Shown: positions 51,640 to 62,215, counted from the first letter of the stretch. The stretch: DNA of 64,000 nucleotides from Streptomyces sp. NBC_00663 (GCF_036226885.1 NZ_CP109027.1:3472001-3536000), one strand, 5' to 3'. Notes: generated by a model from the sequence alone, not told the origin. Translations and numbers: made by a program.

Positions 51640-52643
51640 TCGTCGCGGAGAACCTCGTCAAGGAGTTCAAGGTCGCCGAGCGCAAGCCGGGCCTTGTCGG
51701 CAGCCTCAGCACGCTGTTCAGCCGGGAGCACCGGCTGGTGCGGGCCGTGTCCGGGGTGTCCTTCGAGGTTCCGGCCGGGACGAAGGCCGCGTACATCGGG
51801 GCGAACGGCGCCGGGAAGTCGACCACCGTCAAGATGCTCACCGGCATCATGACGCCCACCTCGGGCCGGGCGCTGGTGGCGGGGCTTGAGCCGTACCGGG
51901 AGCGGCGGCGCAACGCCGCCCACATCGGGGTCGTGTTCGGGCAGCGCAGCCAGCTGTGGTGGGACCTGCCGGTGCCGGACTCGTTCCGCATCCTGCGGCG
52001 CATCCATGAGATCCCGGACGCCGTCTACCGGCGCAACATGGCCCTCTTCCAGGAGCTGCTCGACCTCGACGCCCTCGGCAACACACCGGTGCGGCAGCTC
52101 AGTCTCGGGCAGCGGATGCGGGCGGAGGTCGCCGCGTGTCTCGTGCACGACCCCAAGGTGGTCTTCCTCGACGAGCCGACCGTCGGCCTCGACCTGGTGC
52201 TGAAGGAGGCCGTGCGGAGGCTGGTGAACCACGTCAACGCCGAGCTCGGTACGACCGTGCTGCTCACCAGCCATGACATGGGTGACATCAGTGCCATCTG
52301 CGACCAGGTGCTGGTCGTCAACCACGGGGAGGTCGTGCACCGCGGCACGATGCACGAGCTGCTGCGCACCGCCGACACCCGGGCGGTTCTCTTCGAGCAC
52401 CAGGGCGGTTCCGAGCGGGCGACCGAGCTGATCGAGAAGGGCCTCGCCGGGGCGACCGCCCAGGAGGTCGACGGCGGGCGGATCAAGGTCGAGTACCCGG
52501 TGGCCTGCTGGACCGCCCGCCAGGTGATGGGCTTCCTCCTCGACCACTTCGACGTCACCGACTGCGTCGCCCCCGAACCCGACCTGGAGATGGTGCTGCG
52601 CCGCATCTACGCCGGCCAGGGCCACGGCCGGGTGGTGGCGTGA
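51636..52643 (+). CDS. ABC transporter ATP-binding protein (AcbW-like)
   Basis: ATPase of 335 aa: Walker A YIGANGAGKSTTVKMLTG near 58, signature VRQLSLGQRMRAEVAACLVH near 156, Walker B VVFLDEPTVGLD, and H-loop LTSHDMGD. Two ABC-2-type permeases follow in coupled order, so this is the motor of one exporter. In the acarbose cluster the same W-X-Y trio is present. GTG 51636 overlaps the aminotransferase stop by 4 nt. Confidence 0.92.
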   Translation: MIVAENLVKEFKVAERKPGLVGSLSTLFSREHRLVRAVSGVSFEVPAGTKAAYIGANGAGKSTTVKMLTGIMTPTSGRALVAGLEPYRERRRNAAHIGVVFGQRSQLWWDLPVPDSFRILRRIHEIPDAVYRRNMALFQELLDLDALGNTPVRQLSLGQRMRAEVAACLVHDPKVVFLDEPTVGLDLVLKEAVRRLVNHVNAELGTTVLLTSHDMGDISAICDQVLVVNHGEVVHRGTMHELLRTADTRAVLFEHQGGSERATELIEKGLAGATAQEVDGGRIKVEYPVACWTARQVMGFLLDHFDVTDCVAPEPDLEMVLRRIYAGQGHGRVVA

Positions 52644-53437
52644 AGCGTTACGCCTCCTTCGCGGGCGCCGGCTTGCAGGCCCTGCTCCAGTACCGCTCCA
52701 CGTTCCTGATCAGCGCGGTCACCGCGACCACCGCGGTCGGGGTGCAGGTGTTCCTGTGGCGGGCGGTGTACGCGGGGCGTGAGTCCGGGATGCTCGGCGG
52801 CTTCGACCTGCCCACGCTGACGACCTATGTCCTGCTCGCCCAGATCCTCGGCCTCGTGCAGGCCAACCGGGTCGACGAGGAGGTCTCCGGGGAGGTCCAG
52901 CGCGGGGACATCGCGGTGTCGCTGGTGCGTCCGGTGAGCTATCCGCTCGCCCGGTTCGCGGCGGGGCTGCCGGTCTCGCTGACCAACGCCGTCCTGGTCG
53001 CCGTACCCGTGCTGCTGCTGTACGCCGTGCTGCTGCCGCTCACCACCCCCACCGCCACCGGTGTGCTGCTCTTCGTCTGCTCGGCGGCGCTGTCGCTGGT
53101 CATCGGGTTCGGGGTGAATCTGCTGGTCGGGTTCGCCGGGTTCGTCACCACCAACATCTGGGGTGTGCGGGTCGTCAAGGACACCGTCGTCGCGTTCTTC
53201 GCCGGGCAGGTCGTGCCGCTCGCGCTGATGCCGGGGCCGCTGGCCGCCGTCGCCCATGTGCTGCCCTTCCAGGGCATGGTCGACGGTCCGCTGCGGCTGC
53301 TCCTCGGTCACTACGACGGGCTGCCCGACGCCGCCGGGATCCTCGCCGTGCAGCTGTTGTGGGCGGTGGCGCTCAGCGGGCTCGCGGCGGTGGCGTGGCG
53401 GGGGGCCGTACGGCGGGTGGAGGTGCTCGGCGGATGA
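52640..53437 (+). CDS. ABC-2 type permease (AcbX-like)
   Basis: Membrane protein of 265 aa with six predicted helices (LISAVTATTAVGVQVFLWRA; LTNAVLVAVPVLLLYAVLLP; LVIGFGVNLLVGFAGFV). First permease of the exporter. GTG 52640 overlaps the ATPase stop by 4 nt. Probably exports the cluster product or a phosphorylated form. Confidence 0.9.
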   Translation: MKRYASFAGAGLQALLQYRSTFLISAVTATTAVGVQVFLWRAVYAGRESGMLGGFDLPTLTTYVLLAQILGLVQANRVDEEVSGEVQRGDIAVSLVRPVSYPLARFAAGLPVSLTNAVLVAVPVLLLYAVLLPLTTPTATGVLLFVCSAALSLVIGFGVNLLVGFAGFVTTNIWGVRVVKDTVVAFFAGQVVPLALMPGPLAAVAHVLPFQGMVDGPLRLLLGHYDGLPDAAGILAVQLLWAVALSGLAAVAWRGAVRRVEVLGG

Positions 53438-54240
53438 GGGCCCTGACCGTCGTGACCCGGTACGCCCGGCTCACCTGGCATCTCAGCGCCGTCAGTGTGC
53501 ACCGGCTGACCGAGTACCGGATGGACTTCCTGCTCGGGGCCGGCGGGCTGCTGCTGCGGGTGGTGTGCCAGGTCGCGGTGATCGGCATGGTGTTCCGGCA
53601 GGTGCCCGAGATCGCGGGCTGGCGGTACCACGAGGTGCTGTTCCTGCTCGGGTTCTCGCTGCTGCCGCGCGGCCTGGACCGGATGTTCACCGACCAGCTG
53701 TGGGTCATGGCCCGGAAGCTGGTGCAGAACGGCGAGTTCTTCCGCTATCTCATCCGCCCGGTGCACCCCCTGTTCTCGCTGCTGTCCGAGCGCTTCCTCT
53801 ACCCGGACGGCTTCGGCGAGCTCCTCACCGGCGCCGCGCTCACCTGGTACGCCGCCGCCCATCTCGAACTCGGCCTGGGCACCGGCGCGTTGCTGCTCGC
53901 CCCGCTGCTGGTGCTGTGCGGCACGCTGATCCTCGCGTCGATCAAGACACTGTTCGCGTCCCTCGCCTTCTGGACCACGAACAGCTTCCCGGCCCTGTAC
54001 GCGGCCAACCAGCTGGGCGACTTCTCCGGCTACCCCCTCGACCTCTACCACCCGTCCCTGCGGTGGCTGCTGACCTGGCTGCTGCCCTACGCCTTCACCG
54101 CCTACGTCCCCGCGACCTACCTGCTGTTCGGACGCACGGCGATGCTGCCGTGGCTGTTCGTGGTGACCGCGGGCCTGGTGACGCTCGCCCTGGCCGTCTG
54201 GCACCGGGGCGTCGACCGTTACGAGATGACCGGGAGCTGA
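53434..54240 (+). CDS. ABC-2 type permease (AcbY-like)
   Basis: Second permease of 268 aa, about six helices (LLGAGGLLLRVVCQVAVIGM; FWTTNSFPALYAANQLGDFS). ATG 53434 overlaps the previous stop by 4 nt; the frame open to 53359 is not used. Functions as a heterodimer with the preceding permease. Confidence 0.9.
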   Translation: MRALTVVTRYARLTWHLSAVSVHRLTEYRMDFLLGAGGLLLRVVCQVAVIGMVFRQVPEIAGWRYHEVLFLLGFSLLPRGLDRMFTDQLWVMARKLVQNGEFFRYLIRPVHPLFSLLSERFLYPDGFGELLTGAALTWYAAAHLELGLGTGALLLAPLLVLCGTLILASIKTLFASLAFWTTNSFPALYAANQLGDFSGYPLDLYHPSLRWLLTWLLPYAFTAYVPATYLLFGRTAMLPWLFVVTAGLVTLALAVWHRGVDRYEMTGS

Positions 54241-54243
54241 CCC

Positions 54244-55704
54244 ATGGACACCCTGTTGCCCGGCGCCCCCGCGCCCGCGACCGTCGACCTGCTGCGCGCG
54301 GCCCCCTGGATGGACGAGACCGGCCGGCACGGCGGCGGCTTCGAGCTGTACGACCAGGCCGTACTCGGCGAGGTGCGGCTGCTGCTCGTCGGGACGGCCG
54401 AGCCGGGCGGGAGCCGCTGGTTCGTGCCCGTCCTGGACGCCGACCCCGGACGCCATGCCGCCGGTACCCCCGCGTTCGACCGTGCGGTGACCGGCGCGCT
54501 GCGGACGGGGCTGCGGCTGCCGACCGGGCGCGGCAATGTCATCGAGTTCCGCGGCACACCGGCCGACTACCGCGGGCCGCTGCCCTTCGACCCCGGCTGG
54601 TGCTCCAACGCCCTGTCCCTCGTCGACCTCGGCGGCACCGCCCACGCGCACAAGAGCTACCGGCGCCTGGGCACCGGCAACCGGGAGGCCGAGCTGCTGC
54701 GCCTGATGGCGGACGGCGGACGCACCCAGCGGCCGGTCGGCGACTACACGTACGTCGACACGGCGACGGGGGCGCGGGAGCCGCTGGGCGTGCTGTACCG
54801 GTACGCCGAGGGCGAGGGGCTCAACGTGCCGCTGCGGGCCGGGATACGGGCGCTGTGGCCGCTGCTGGGGACCGGCGGTGTCGATGCCCTCGGTGCCGTG
54901 GAGACCTCCCAGAAGGATCTCGTCGCCCCGCTGCGCGCCACCGGCCTCTTCCTGCGCGGCTTCCACCAGGAGCTGGCCGAACGACTGGGCGCGCACCCGG
55001 AGTTCCCCGTCGCGGGCGCCCTCGACGAGGCGACCGGGCGGCTCGCCGCGCTCACCCCGCTGATCCTCGCCGACACCCGCTACCCGGTGCCGGTCCGGGA
55101 GGCCGCCGCGGCCGGGCTCGCCCGTGAGCTGGCCCGCGTCGCCGAACTGCCGCCGCGGCCGTGGCCCGCCGGTCCCTGCCACGGCGACCTGCATCTGTCC
55201 CATGTACTACGGCGTGAACAGCCGGACGGTCACTGGGAGTTGTGTGTCATCGACCTGTCCACGCCGCGCGCCGACCCGGCCGACCCGGCGACCGCCCAGT
55301 CGCCGTGGCAGGACCTGGCCGCCCTCACCCGCGGTCTGGAGATCTTCACCGCCGACGAGTTCTCCGACCACGCCGCCGACGTCCTCGGCATGGACCCGGA
55401 GGACACCTGCCGTACCGCGCTGCTCCAGGCGGCGGGGGTCGCCCCGGACACCCCCGGCTGGACCGGGGAGCGCCTCGCGGGGCTGGGCCGGCTGCGGGAG
55501 GCGGCCGGGCTGTGGGCCGCGCGGGTCGGCGGCCTGCTGGCCGACCTCGGCCCGGACCGGGACGGCCACCCGGCCTGGCGGCTGTTCCGGCTGCGCCGGC
55601 TGATCCACGAGCTCGAGTACGCCTACGCCCACGACCGCGCCTACCACGCGGCGATCAACCTGCGGCACGCCGTGGAGGCCAGTGGTCTCCCGGCCGCCGG
55701 GTGA
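54244..55704 (+). CDS. Maltokinase-like phosphotransferase (AcbU-like)
   Basis: Protein of 486 aa in the maltokinase/aminoglycoside-kinase fold. N-lobe at about 1-200; catalytic loop CHGDLHLSHVL near 313 and VIDLSTPRADPADPATAQSP, WQDLAALTRGLE (Asp of the metal site and the conserved S-P-x-x-D-x-A). It should phosphorylate a sugar or cyclitol, as proposed for AcbU in acarbose synthesis. Starts 3 nt behind the permease; C-terminal helix ends 12 nt before the GT5 gene. Confidence 0.75.
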   Translation: MDTLLPGAPAPATVDLLRAAPWMDETGRHGGGFELYDQAVLGEVRLLLVGTAEPGGSRWFVPVLDADPGRHAAGTPAFDRAVTGALRTGLRLPTGRGNVIEFRGTPADYRGPLPFDPGWCSNALSLVDLGGTAHAHKSYRRLGTGNREAELLRLMADGGRTQRPVGDYTYVDTATGAREPLGVLYRYAEGEGLNVPLRAGIRALWPLLGTGGVDALGAVETSQKDLVAPLRATGLFLRGFHQELAERLGAHPEFPVAGALDEATGRLAALTPLILADTRYPVPVREAAAAGLARELARVAELPPRPWPAGPCHGDLHLSHVLRREQPDGHWELCVIDLSTPRADPADPATAQSPWQDLAALTRGLEIFTADEFSDHAADVLGMDPEDTCRTALLQAAGVAPDTPGWTGERLAGLGRLREAAGLWAARVGGLLADLGPDRDGHPAWRLFRLRRLIHELEYAYAHDRAYHAAINLRHAVEASGLPAAG

Positions 55705-55716
55705 GGACCCACACCC

Positions 55717-57837
55717 GTGCATGTCATAGAGACCTACTTCGAGTGCGGGGGCTTCGACCACCGCTTCCTCCAGGGCGGCATCTCCGTCTACCTGTGGAAC
55801 CTCTCCAAGGCCTTCGCCGAGGAGGGCCACCGCGTCAGTGTCGTCACCCCGGCGCACGGCCGGCTGGCCGAGCTGCGAGCCTCGTACGACGTCGAGACCC
55901 TCGACTACACGGACACGTACGAGCTTCCGCTGGTCCTCGACTCGGACAGCTGGGGCGAGCGCTTCCCGGCGGAGGTGGGCGTCCCGCTCACCACGACCGC
56001 GCACCGGCTCCGCCTGGACGGCGTCGACCTGTACTTCCTCTCCAACCGGCTGCTGGACGAACTCCCCGACCGTTTCTACCCGCCGTACGACAGCAAGGGC
56101 CGGGACCTGGTCTTCTTCAAGCCGCTCGCCTACCAGGTCGACACCGTGCGGTTCGTCCGGTCCTGGTTCGGCGGCGAGAAGGCGCTCGTCCACGCCCATG
56201 AGCCGTACTACCACTATCTGTTGCCGGCCGCGTTCCGCGACGACCCGTCGAAGCTGGTCGTCGGGACCGTGCAGAGCAACATGCCGATCACCAAGAAGGT
56301 GTACCGGCCCAAGGTGGAACGCCTGCTGGAGTTCCTGGAAGCGCCGGTGCCCCTGCCCGCCGACGATCCGGCGGAGTCGGCCGCTCCCGTGCTGAGCGCG
56401 TACCAGCAACGCACCCATCTGCACTACGAGTACGGCCCCGGACACGTCGGCGTGTACGACCTGGTCGCCGACCACGCCGACCTCGTCGACTTCCTCTCCC
56501 CCGGTCATCTGGAGTTCTACACGGCGTTCGCCGACACGCCCTTCGAGGAGCTGTTCCGGCGACTGCCGGTGTACGACGCCGTGCGCCGCAACGCCCACAA
56601 GAGCTTTGTCGGCGGGTGCGCGATCGGCGACCGCTGGACGGCGGCCGAGCGCCCCGCCGTGGACCGGGACGCTGTCCTTGGCCGGCTCGGTCTCGACCCT
56701 GGCCTGCCCACCTTCTTCCACAACGCCCGTTACGCCGTGAACCACAAGGGCCAGCTGGAGCTGTTCCGGGCCGTCGACCGTGTTCTCGGCGAGGGTCTGG
56801 CCGCCAACTTCGTGCTGCGCTGCCTCAGCGACGGCGGTATCGACGACCCGTACGTCCGTGAGGTCGTCGAGCGGCACAAGGGCCGCGTCCATCTGGAGTG
56901 CGAGCGGGTCGAGGAGGAGCGGGTCCTCGCCTACGCGGCCTCCTCCGACTTCTGTCTCTTCCCGTCCAAGTTCGAGATGGACACGTTCCTCATCGCGCAG
57001 GGCGAGGCCATGGCCGTGGGCGCCGTGCCGATCGCCACCGCCCAGCTCGGCATGGCCCACTTCGGGCATGTCGCCGATCCGTTGAGCACTCCGGACGCCA
57101 CGGGCTTCGCCGTCAACCGCTCCTTCGCCGAGGACGACTCGCTGCTCGTCGACGCGCTGGCCCGGCGTATCCACGAGGCGGCGGCGCTGCTGCGGGAGCG
57201 CCCGGAGGAATACGCGAGGCTGCGCGCCAACTCCGTCCTGAACGCACGGAAGTTCACCTGGGCACAGACCGCGCGACAGCACCTGGACGCCTTCACCGCC
57301 CTGTGGAAGGGCGAGCGCCCGACGCCGGACGTGGGGCTGCTGCTGCGGTACGGCTGGTTCGACCTGCTGTCCGACGAGGACTACGAGCGGCACGCCGACG
57401 CCGTCGCCGAGGCGGCCGAGCGGTACGGCGACGCCGACGTGTACGCGCGCTGCCGCCCCCTGGACCCCGGGGCCCGGCGGGCGCTGTTCGAAGCCGCCTG
57501 GGCGCGCGCCGACTTCGCCCGCTGTGCCCGCGCGGCGGGCGACGACCCGGAGCTGCGCGCCCGCCTCGACGGCCGCCGCTCGATCGAGGACGGGCGGCTG
57601 GTCTACCGCCTGCCGCACGCCGCCCGCGTGGAAGTGGTCGCCCTCGCGGCGGCCGGTGTCGGGGCGGGGCGCCGGCAGACGGTGGTCCACCGGCTGCCCG
57701 CGCGCGGGCCCGGCGAGTTCACCGCCGACATCACCGAACCACCGGATCCCGGAAGGGAATTGAATGGAGGGGAAGTGCACCTGCTGCTGACCCTGACCGA
57801 CGGCCGCTCCGCGTGGGACGTGGTGCGCCATGGCTGA
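55717..57837 (+). CDS. GT5 starch-synthase-like enzyme with C-terminal extension (AcbS-like)
   Basis: Protein of 706 aa. N-terminal GT5 domain has [20 protein letters not shown], aligned with the starch-synthase KxGG ADP-glucose loop but lacking its Lys (FLQGG). The C-terminal Rossmann half contains [20 protein letters not shown] and [20 protein letters not shown]. An extra 200-residue domain follows ([20 protein letters not shown]). GT5 homologues in acarbose and relatives (AcbS) act as pseudoglycosyltransferases on NDP-cyclitols; the missing Lys would fit a changed donor. GTG 55717. Overlaps the next gene by 8 nt. Confidence 0.8.
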   Translation: MHVIETYFECGGFDHRFLQGGISVYLWNLSKAFAEEGHRVSVVTPAHGRLAELRASYDVETLDYTDTYELPLVLDSDSWGERFPAEVGVPLTTTAHRLRLDGVDLYFLSNRLLDELPDRFYPPYDSKGRDLVFFKPLAYQVDTVRFVRSWFGGEKALVHAHEPYYHYLLPAAFRDDPSKLVVGTVQSNMPITKKVYRPKVERLLEFLEAPVPLPADDPAESAAPVLSAYQQRTHLHYEYGPGHVGVYDLVADHADLVDFLSPGHLEFYTAFADTPFEELFRRLPVYDAVRRNAHKSFVGGCAIGDRWTAAERPAVDRDAVLGRLGLDPGLPTFFHNARYAVNHKGQLELFRAVDRVLGEGLAANFVLRCLSDGGIDDPYVREVVERHKGRVHLECERVEEERVLAYAASSDFCLFPSKFEMDTFLIAQGEAMAVGAVPIATAQLGMAHFGHVADPLSTPDATGFAVNRSFAEDDSLLVDALARRIHEAAALLRERPEEYARLRANSVLNARKFTWAQTARQHLDAFTALWKGERPTPDVGLLLRYGWFDLLSDEDYERHADAVAEAAERYGDADVYARCRPLDPGARRALFEAAWARADFARCARAAGDDPELRARLDGRRSIEDGRLVYRLPHAARVEVVALAAAGVGAGRRQTVVHRLPARGPGEFTADITEPPDPGRELNGGEVHLLLTLTDGRSAWDVVRHG

Positions 57838-58930
57838 CGGGGTGCGCGCCGCGCTGCTCGCGGGCGGTGAGGGCCGACGGATGGGAGCGCTGGGGCACGG
57901 CCGGCTCAAGCCGCTGGTGCCGTTCGGGGGTTCCTGCCGGCTGATCGACTTCTCGCTCGCCAACGCCGAGGCGTCCGGGCTCGACGAGGTGCTGCTGCTG
58001 TCCCAGTACGAGGAGCGGCAGCTGATGGACGACCTGTACCGCACCTGGTGGCGGCCCGGGTTCCGGGTGCACTTCGGGCCGTACGACCGCTCCTACCGCG
58101 AAGGCACCGGGTACCGTCCCCCGGCGCCGGGCGGCACGCCCGAGCGGGGCACCGCCGACGCGCTGATCCGCAAGGCACCGTATCTGTTCGGGCCCGGCAC
58201 CTCGGAGGTGCTGGTGCTGCACGCCGACCATGTCTACCGCTTCGACTACGGGCCGCTGATCGCCGCGCACCGGCGCTCCGGCGCCGCGCTGACCGTGGCC
58301 TACCAGCGGATCGAGCGGCGGTACGTGCACCTCTTCGGGATGGTCGAGTTCGACGCGTCCGGGAGCCTCACCGCGTTCGTGGAGAAGCCGGCCGAGCCGA
58401 CCAGCGACCTGGTGTTCGCCGCGTTCTGCGTCTTCGACGCGGTCCGGCTCCACCATTATCTGGAGAAGCTGGACGGCACCGACTGGCAGCACGACATCAG
58501 CCGGGACGTCATCCCGGCGATGCTGGCGGGGGGCGAGCGGATCCTCGGGCACGAGGTGCCGGGGCACTGGGAGGACATCGGCACCGTCGACCGCTATCAC
58601 CGGGCGCATCTGGCGCTGGTCGACGCGGAGCCGTCCCTGGCGCTGTCCCAACTGCCGTGCACGGTACGGCCCAAGGTGCGGCGCGAGGTGGTGGTGTCCG
58701 CGCCCGGCGTGGACCGCAGTCTTGTACCGGGCGACCTCGTGAACGAGGGGCTGCTGGAGCACAGCGTCGCCTTTCCCGGCGTCCGGGTCGGGGCGGGGGC
58801 GCGGGTGAGCCGGAGTGTGCTGCTGCCCGGGGCGGTGGTGCCCGCCGGGGCCGAGATCGACTCGGCGATCGTGCTGGAGGACGGGACCGTGCAGTCCGTC
58901 GCGTCGCGGACGGGAGCGGCCCGTGTCTGA
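57830..58930 (+). CDS. GlgC-like nucleotidyltransferase (AcbR-like)
   Basis: Protein of 366 aa with the pyrophosphorylase signature [20 protein letters not shown] and [29 protein letters not shown], and a C-terminal left-handed beta-helix (about 270-350). Most like glucose-1-phosphate adenylyltransferase, but here between a GT5 and a cyclitol-type kinase, so it may make an NDP-cyclitol donor. ATG 57830 overlaps the GT5 stop by 8 nt and the gene overlaps the next by 8 nt. Confidence 0.85.
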   Translation: MADGVRAALLAGGEGRRMGALGHGRLKPLVPFGGSCRLIDFSLANAEASGLDEVLLLSQYEERQLMDDLYRTWWRPGFRVHFGPYDRSYREGTGYRPPAPGGTPERGTADALIRKAPYLFGPGTSEVLVLHADHVYRFDYGPLIAAHRRSGAALTVAYQRIERRYVHLFGMVEFDASGSLTAFVEKPAEPTSDLVFAAFCVFDAVRLHHYLEKLDGTDWQHDISRDVIPAMLAGGERILGHEVPGHWEDIGTVDRYHRAHLALVDAEPSLALSQLPCTVRPKVRREVVVSAPGVDRSLVPGDLVNEGLLEHSVAFPGVRVGAGARVSRSVLLPGAVVPAGAEIDSAIVLEDGTVQSVASRTGAARV

Positions 58931-59939
58931 GCACGCCTGCACCGTCGTCGACCTCGGCGGCACCACCCTGCGCACCGCCCGCTACGACCTGGCCACCGGC
59001 GCCCTGTCCGACGTCCACCGCACCCCCACCGACGGCATGGCCCGCCACCCCGGCGCACCCGTGCCCGTGCTCCAGGAGCGGGTGACCGAGCAGCTCACCG
59101 CGGTGTGCCGGGAGGCCCTGGCGCGGCACGGCGGCGGGGCGGTCGGGGTGGCCTTCGCGGGGCCCGTGACCGCCGACGGCCGGGTGATGGCCGCGCCGAC
59201 CGTGTGGGGCGGGCCCGGGGAGCCGTTGCCGGTGCGGGAGACGCTGGAGGAGCGGCTCGGGGTGCCCGTGGTCGTCGTCAACGATCTGACGGCCGCCGCC
59301 TGGCGCTATGTGCACGGCCCCGACGAGCCGCCGTTCTGTCTGATCACGGTGAGCTCCGGGATCGGCAGCAAGGTGTACCGGGCGGGCGAGGTGCTCCTCG
59401 ACGCCGAGGGCCACGGCGGTGAACTGGGCCACTGGACCTGCGACCGCTCCCCGCAGGCGCTGGTCTGCGACTGCGGCGGCCGGGGCCACCTCGGTGGCAT
59501 CGCCTCCGGCCGGGGCGCCCTCGCCTCCGCGCGCCGCGCCGCCCACGCCGACCCCGACGGCTACGCCCGCTCGGCACTCGCGGCGACCGCCCCCGACCCG
59601 GAACTCCTCGACAACCCGGCGCTGGTGGCGGCGGTGCGCACGGGGGACGCCTTCGCGACCGGCGTCCTGCGTACCGGCCTCACCCATCTCGCCTCGGCAA
59701 TCATCTCGGTGTTCACCTCCATCGGAGTACGCCGCTATCTGCTGATGGGCGGCTTCGCCCTCGCCGTCGGACCGCGCTATGCCGAGCTGCTCACCGCGGA
59801 GTTGGAGCAGCTGGGCTGCTTCGGGCTGTCCGGTGCCGAGATCCGCCGCATGGTGACCCTCGCCGCCCCGGACGACGACCACGGTCTGATCGGGGCGGGG
59901 CGGCTGCTGGCGGCGCGGGGGGCGGTGGCCGTCGTATGA
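58923..59939 (+). CDS. ROK-family kinase (ValC/AcbM-like)
   Basis: ROK-fold kinase of 338 aa: phosphate loop [37 protein letters not shown], catalytic [11 protein letters not shown], and [11 protein letters not shown] with a zinc-type [11 protein letters not shown]. In the validamycin and acarbose pathways ROK enzymes phosphorylate the cyclitol at O7. GTG 58923 with 8-nt overlap; upstream ATG alternatives are out of range. Confidence 0.85.
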   Translation: MSEHACTVVDLGGTTLRTARYDLATGALSDVHRTPTDGMARHPGAPVPVLQERVTEQLTAVCREALARHGGGAVGVAFAGPVTADGRVMAAPTVWGGPGEPLPVRETLEERLGVPVVVVNDLTAAAWRYVHGPDEPPFCLITVSSGIGSKVYRAGEVLLDAEGHGGELGHWTCDRSPQALVCDCGGRGHLGGIASGRGALASARRAAHADPDGYARSALAATAPDPELLDNPALVAAVRTGDAFATGVLRTGLTHLASAIISVFTSIGVRRYLLMGGFALAVGPRYAELLTAELEQLGCFGLSGAEIRRMVTLAAPDDDHGLIGAGRLLAARGAVAVV

Positions 59940-60826
59940 GCACCACCACGCTGATCGTCGGCAGCGGCTTCGTCGGGCGGGCCGTCGCCGCGCGGCTCGC
60001 CGCCGAGGGCGGCACCCCCGTGCTGGCCTCGCGCCGGCTGCCCGCCGGGTCCGACGCGCCCTGGGTACGGCTCGACGCGGCCGACGCGGACGCCTGTGAG
60101 CGGGTCGTCGACGCGGTGCGGCCCGACCAACTCGTCCTGGTGCACGGCCCGTCCGACGTGACCTGGTGCGAGGCCGACCCCGAGCGGGCCACCGCGCTGC
60201 ACACCGCCGCGGCGGCCCATCTCACCCAGGCCGCGCGGGGGCGCCGTACGGTCTTCATCTCCACCGACAACGTCTTCGACGGCAGCCGCCCCGACAACGA
60301 CGAGTCCACTCCCACGGCCCCCGCGAACGCCTACGGGCGGGCCAAGCTGGCCGCAGAACGGATCGTCCGGGAGGCCGCCGACACGACCGTGCTGCGGGTC
60401 AGCCTGGTCTACGGCTGGGAGCCCGCCGAGTCGGTGAAGTGGCTGAACTTCTTCGCCTCCTGCGCCCACCGGCTCAGCAGCGGGGAGCGGGTGGAGGCGC
60501 CGGACGACCAGTGGACGACGCCGGTCCTCGTCGACGACGTCGCCGCCGTGACCGCCGCCGCGCTGGCACCCGGCACGCCCGGGCTGCTGCATCTCGGCGG
60601 CCCCGACCGGGTCTCGCGGGCCGAGTGGGCGGAGGCCGTCGCCGAGGGGCTCGGCGTGCCGCGCTCCCGGGTCGTGCGGGTGCCCAAGGCGCACGGCCGG
60701 TATGCCAGCCGTCCCACCCACACCTGTCTGACCAGCACCCTTCTGGACGGCGTCCTGCGCCCGCACGGCCTGCGCGTGCGCGGGGTCGCCGAGGGCGTAC
60801 GCGACCTGCTGGAGGCCGTGAAGTGA
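59936..60826 (+). CDS. RmlD-like NAD(P)-dependent reductase
   Basis: Short-chain-type reductase of 296 aa (RmlD/dTDP-4-keto-rhamnose reductase family): GxxGxxG region LIVGSGFVGRAVAARLAAEG, catalytic STDNVFDGS (Thr) and YGRAKLAAE (Tyr-x-x-x-Lys), W-rich C-terminal part. A cyclitol or deoxysugar keto group is a possible substrate. ATG 59936 overlaps the ROK stop by 4 nt. Confidence 0.83.
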   Translation: MSTTTLIVGSGFVGRAVAARLAAEGGTPVLASRRLPAGSDAPWVRLDAADADACERVVDAVRPDQLVLVHGPSDVTWCEADPERATALHTAAAAHLTQAARGRRTVFISTDNVFDGSRPDNDESTPTAPANAYGRAKLAAERIVREAADTTVLRVSLVYGWEPAESVKWLNFFASCAHRLSSGERVEAPDDQWTTPVLVDDVAAVTAAALAPGTPGLLHLGGPDRVSRAEWAEAVAEGLGVPRSRVVRVPKAHGRYASRPTHTCLTSTLLDGVLRPHGLRVRGVAEGVRDLLEAVK

Positions 60827-60851
60827 TCGATGTGATGGAGGTGGCGGGTCC

Positions 60852-61397
60852 GTGATCCGTACCGTCCGCTCCCGCGAGGTCTACCGCAACCCGTGGATGA
60901 GCGTCCGTGAGGACGACGTCCAACGCCCGGACGGCAGCCCGGGGTTGTACGGGGTCGTCGACAAGCCGGACTTCGCCCTGGTGATCCCGCGGGACACCGA
61001 CGGCGGGTTCCATCTCGTGGAGCAGTACCGCTACCCGGTCGCCGGCCGCTACTGGGAGTTCCCGCAGGGCTCCTGGCCGGCCGGGCACGAGGGCGAGGCC
61101 CCGCTCGACCTGGCCCGCGCCGAACTCCGCGAGGAGACCGGGCTGCGGGCCGACCGGATGACGTACCTGGGCCGGATGCACGTCGCCTACGGGTACGCCA
61201 GCCAGGGCTGCCACGTCTTCCTCGCCGAGGAGCTGACCGAGGGCGAACCCGAACGCGAGGCGACCGAGGCCGACATGCGGCAGCGCCGGGTGGCGCCGGA
61301 CGAGTGGCGGGCCCTGATCCGCGCGGGGCGCGTCACGGACGCGGCGACGCTCGCGGCGTACACCCTGCTCGGCCTGTATCTGGGCGGGGCCGGGTGA
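60852..61397 (+). CDS. NUDIX hydrolase (AcbP-like)
   Basis: Protein of 181 aa similar to ADP-ribose pyrophosphatases: GLYGVVDKPDFALVIP, EQYRYPVAGRYWEFPQGSW and the Nudix box EGEAPLDLARAELREETGLR. The usual Arg of RExxEE is Ala here (AELREE) while the catalytic Glu pair is kept. It may split NDP-sugar intermediates or clean by-products. GTG 60852; overlaps the HAD gene by 4 nt. Confidence 0.85.
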   Translation: MIRTVRSREVYRNPWMSVREDDVQRPDGSPGLYGVVDKPDFALVIPRDTDGGFHLVEQYRYPVAGRYWEFPQGSWPAGHEGEAPLDLARAELREETGLRADRMTYLGRMHVAYGYASQGCHVFLAEELTEGEPEREATEADMRQRRVAPDEWRALIRAGRVTDAATLAAYTLLGLYLGGAG

Positions 61398-62215
61398 CCG
61401 CGCGGTACGCCGTCGTCGCCACCGACCTCGACGGCACCCTGCTCCGCGGCGATCTCACCGTCTCCGCCCGCACCCGGGCCGCCCTCGCCCGGGCCGGCGC
61501 CGCCGGCGCCCGCCATCTGGTCGTCACCGGCCGCCCCGCCGCGGGCTGCCGCAGCCTGCTCGCGCCCCTCGGCTACGACGGGCTCGCGATCTGTGGGCAG
61601 GGCGCCCACTTGTACGACGTCGGCGCCGACCGGCTGCTGTCCTCGGCGACCCTCGACCGCGCACTCGTACGGGAGCTGGTGGTGCGCATCTCCGAGGCGG
61701 CGGGCCCGCTGGCGCTCGGGGTCGTCACGGCGGGGCTGGCCGGGGAGTTCCTGGTCACGCCGGGGTTCGGGGAGCGGGTGCGGCACGGCTGGCGGCTGGT
61801 GGAGGACCCGGAGGGGCTGTGGACGCGGCCCGTGGAGAAGGTCCTCATCCGCAGCCGGCTGCTGGACGACGACCGGCTGGCCGGGCTGGCGGGGCGGGTG
61901 AGCGCCGGGCGGATCGAGGTCACCCACTCCGGCGAGGGCATGGTCGAGCTGCTGCCCGCCGGGGTGACCAAGGCGAGCGGATTGGCCGAGGCGGCGCGCC
62001 TGCTCGGTTTCCGCGCCGCCGACACCGTCGCCTTCGGCGACATGCCCAACGACATCCCGATGCTCACCTGGGCCGGCCACGGCGTCGCCATGGGCAACGC
62101 CCACCCCGAACTGCGCCGCCACGCCGACGAGATCGCCCCGACCAACGAGGAGGACGGAGTGGCGACGGTGCTGGAGCGGCTGTTCCCGGCCAGAGCCGCC
62201 ACCGCGCGCCTCTGA
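61394..62215 (+). CDS. HAD-superfamily (Cof-like) phosphatase
   Basis: Phosphatase of 273 aa with motif I ATDLDGTLLRGD (two catalytic Asp), motif II VVTGRPAAG, the IIB cap with LTVSARTRAALARAG, and motif IV VAFGDMPNDIPML. It probably removes a phosphate from an intermediate or from the exported product. GTG 61394 overlaps the NUDIX stop by 4 nt. It is the last gene before a 219-bp gap with the second operator. Confidence 0.88.
   Translation: MTARYAVVATDLDGTLLRGDLTVSARTRAALARAGAAGARHLVVTGRPAAGCRSLLAPLGYDGLAICGQGAHLYDVGADRLLSSATLDRALVRELVVRISEAAGPLALGVVTAGLAGEFLVTPGFGERVRHGWRLVEDPEGLWTRPVEKVLIRSRLLDDDRLAGLAGRVSAGRIEVTHSGEGMVELLPAGVTKASGLAEAARLLGFRAADTVAFGDMPNDIPMLTWAGHGVAMGNAHPELRRHADEIAPTNEEDGVATVLERLFPARAATARL

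Noticed and set aside
55207..58044. 945-codon minus-strand frame
   Set aside because: Antisense to the GT5 gene with no recognisable sequence.
55717..58930. Housekeeping glycogen synthase and glgC
   Set aside because: Lys of KxGG is missing, an extra domain exists, and the neighbours are secondary-metabolite genes.
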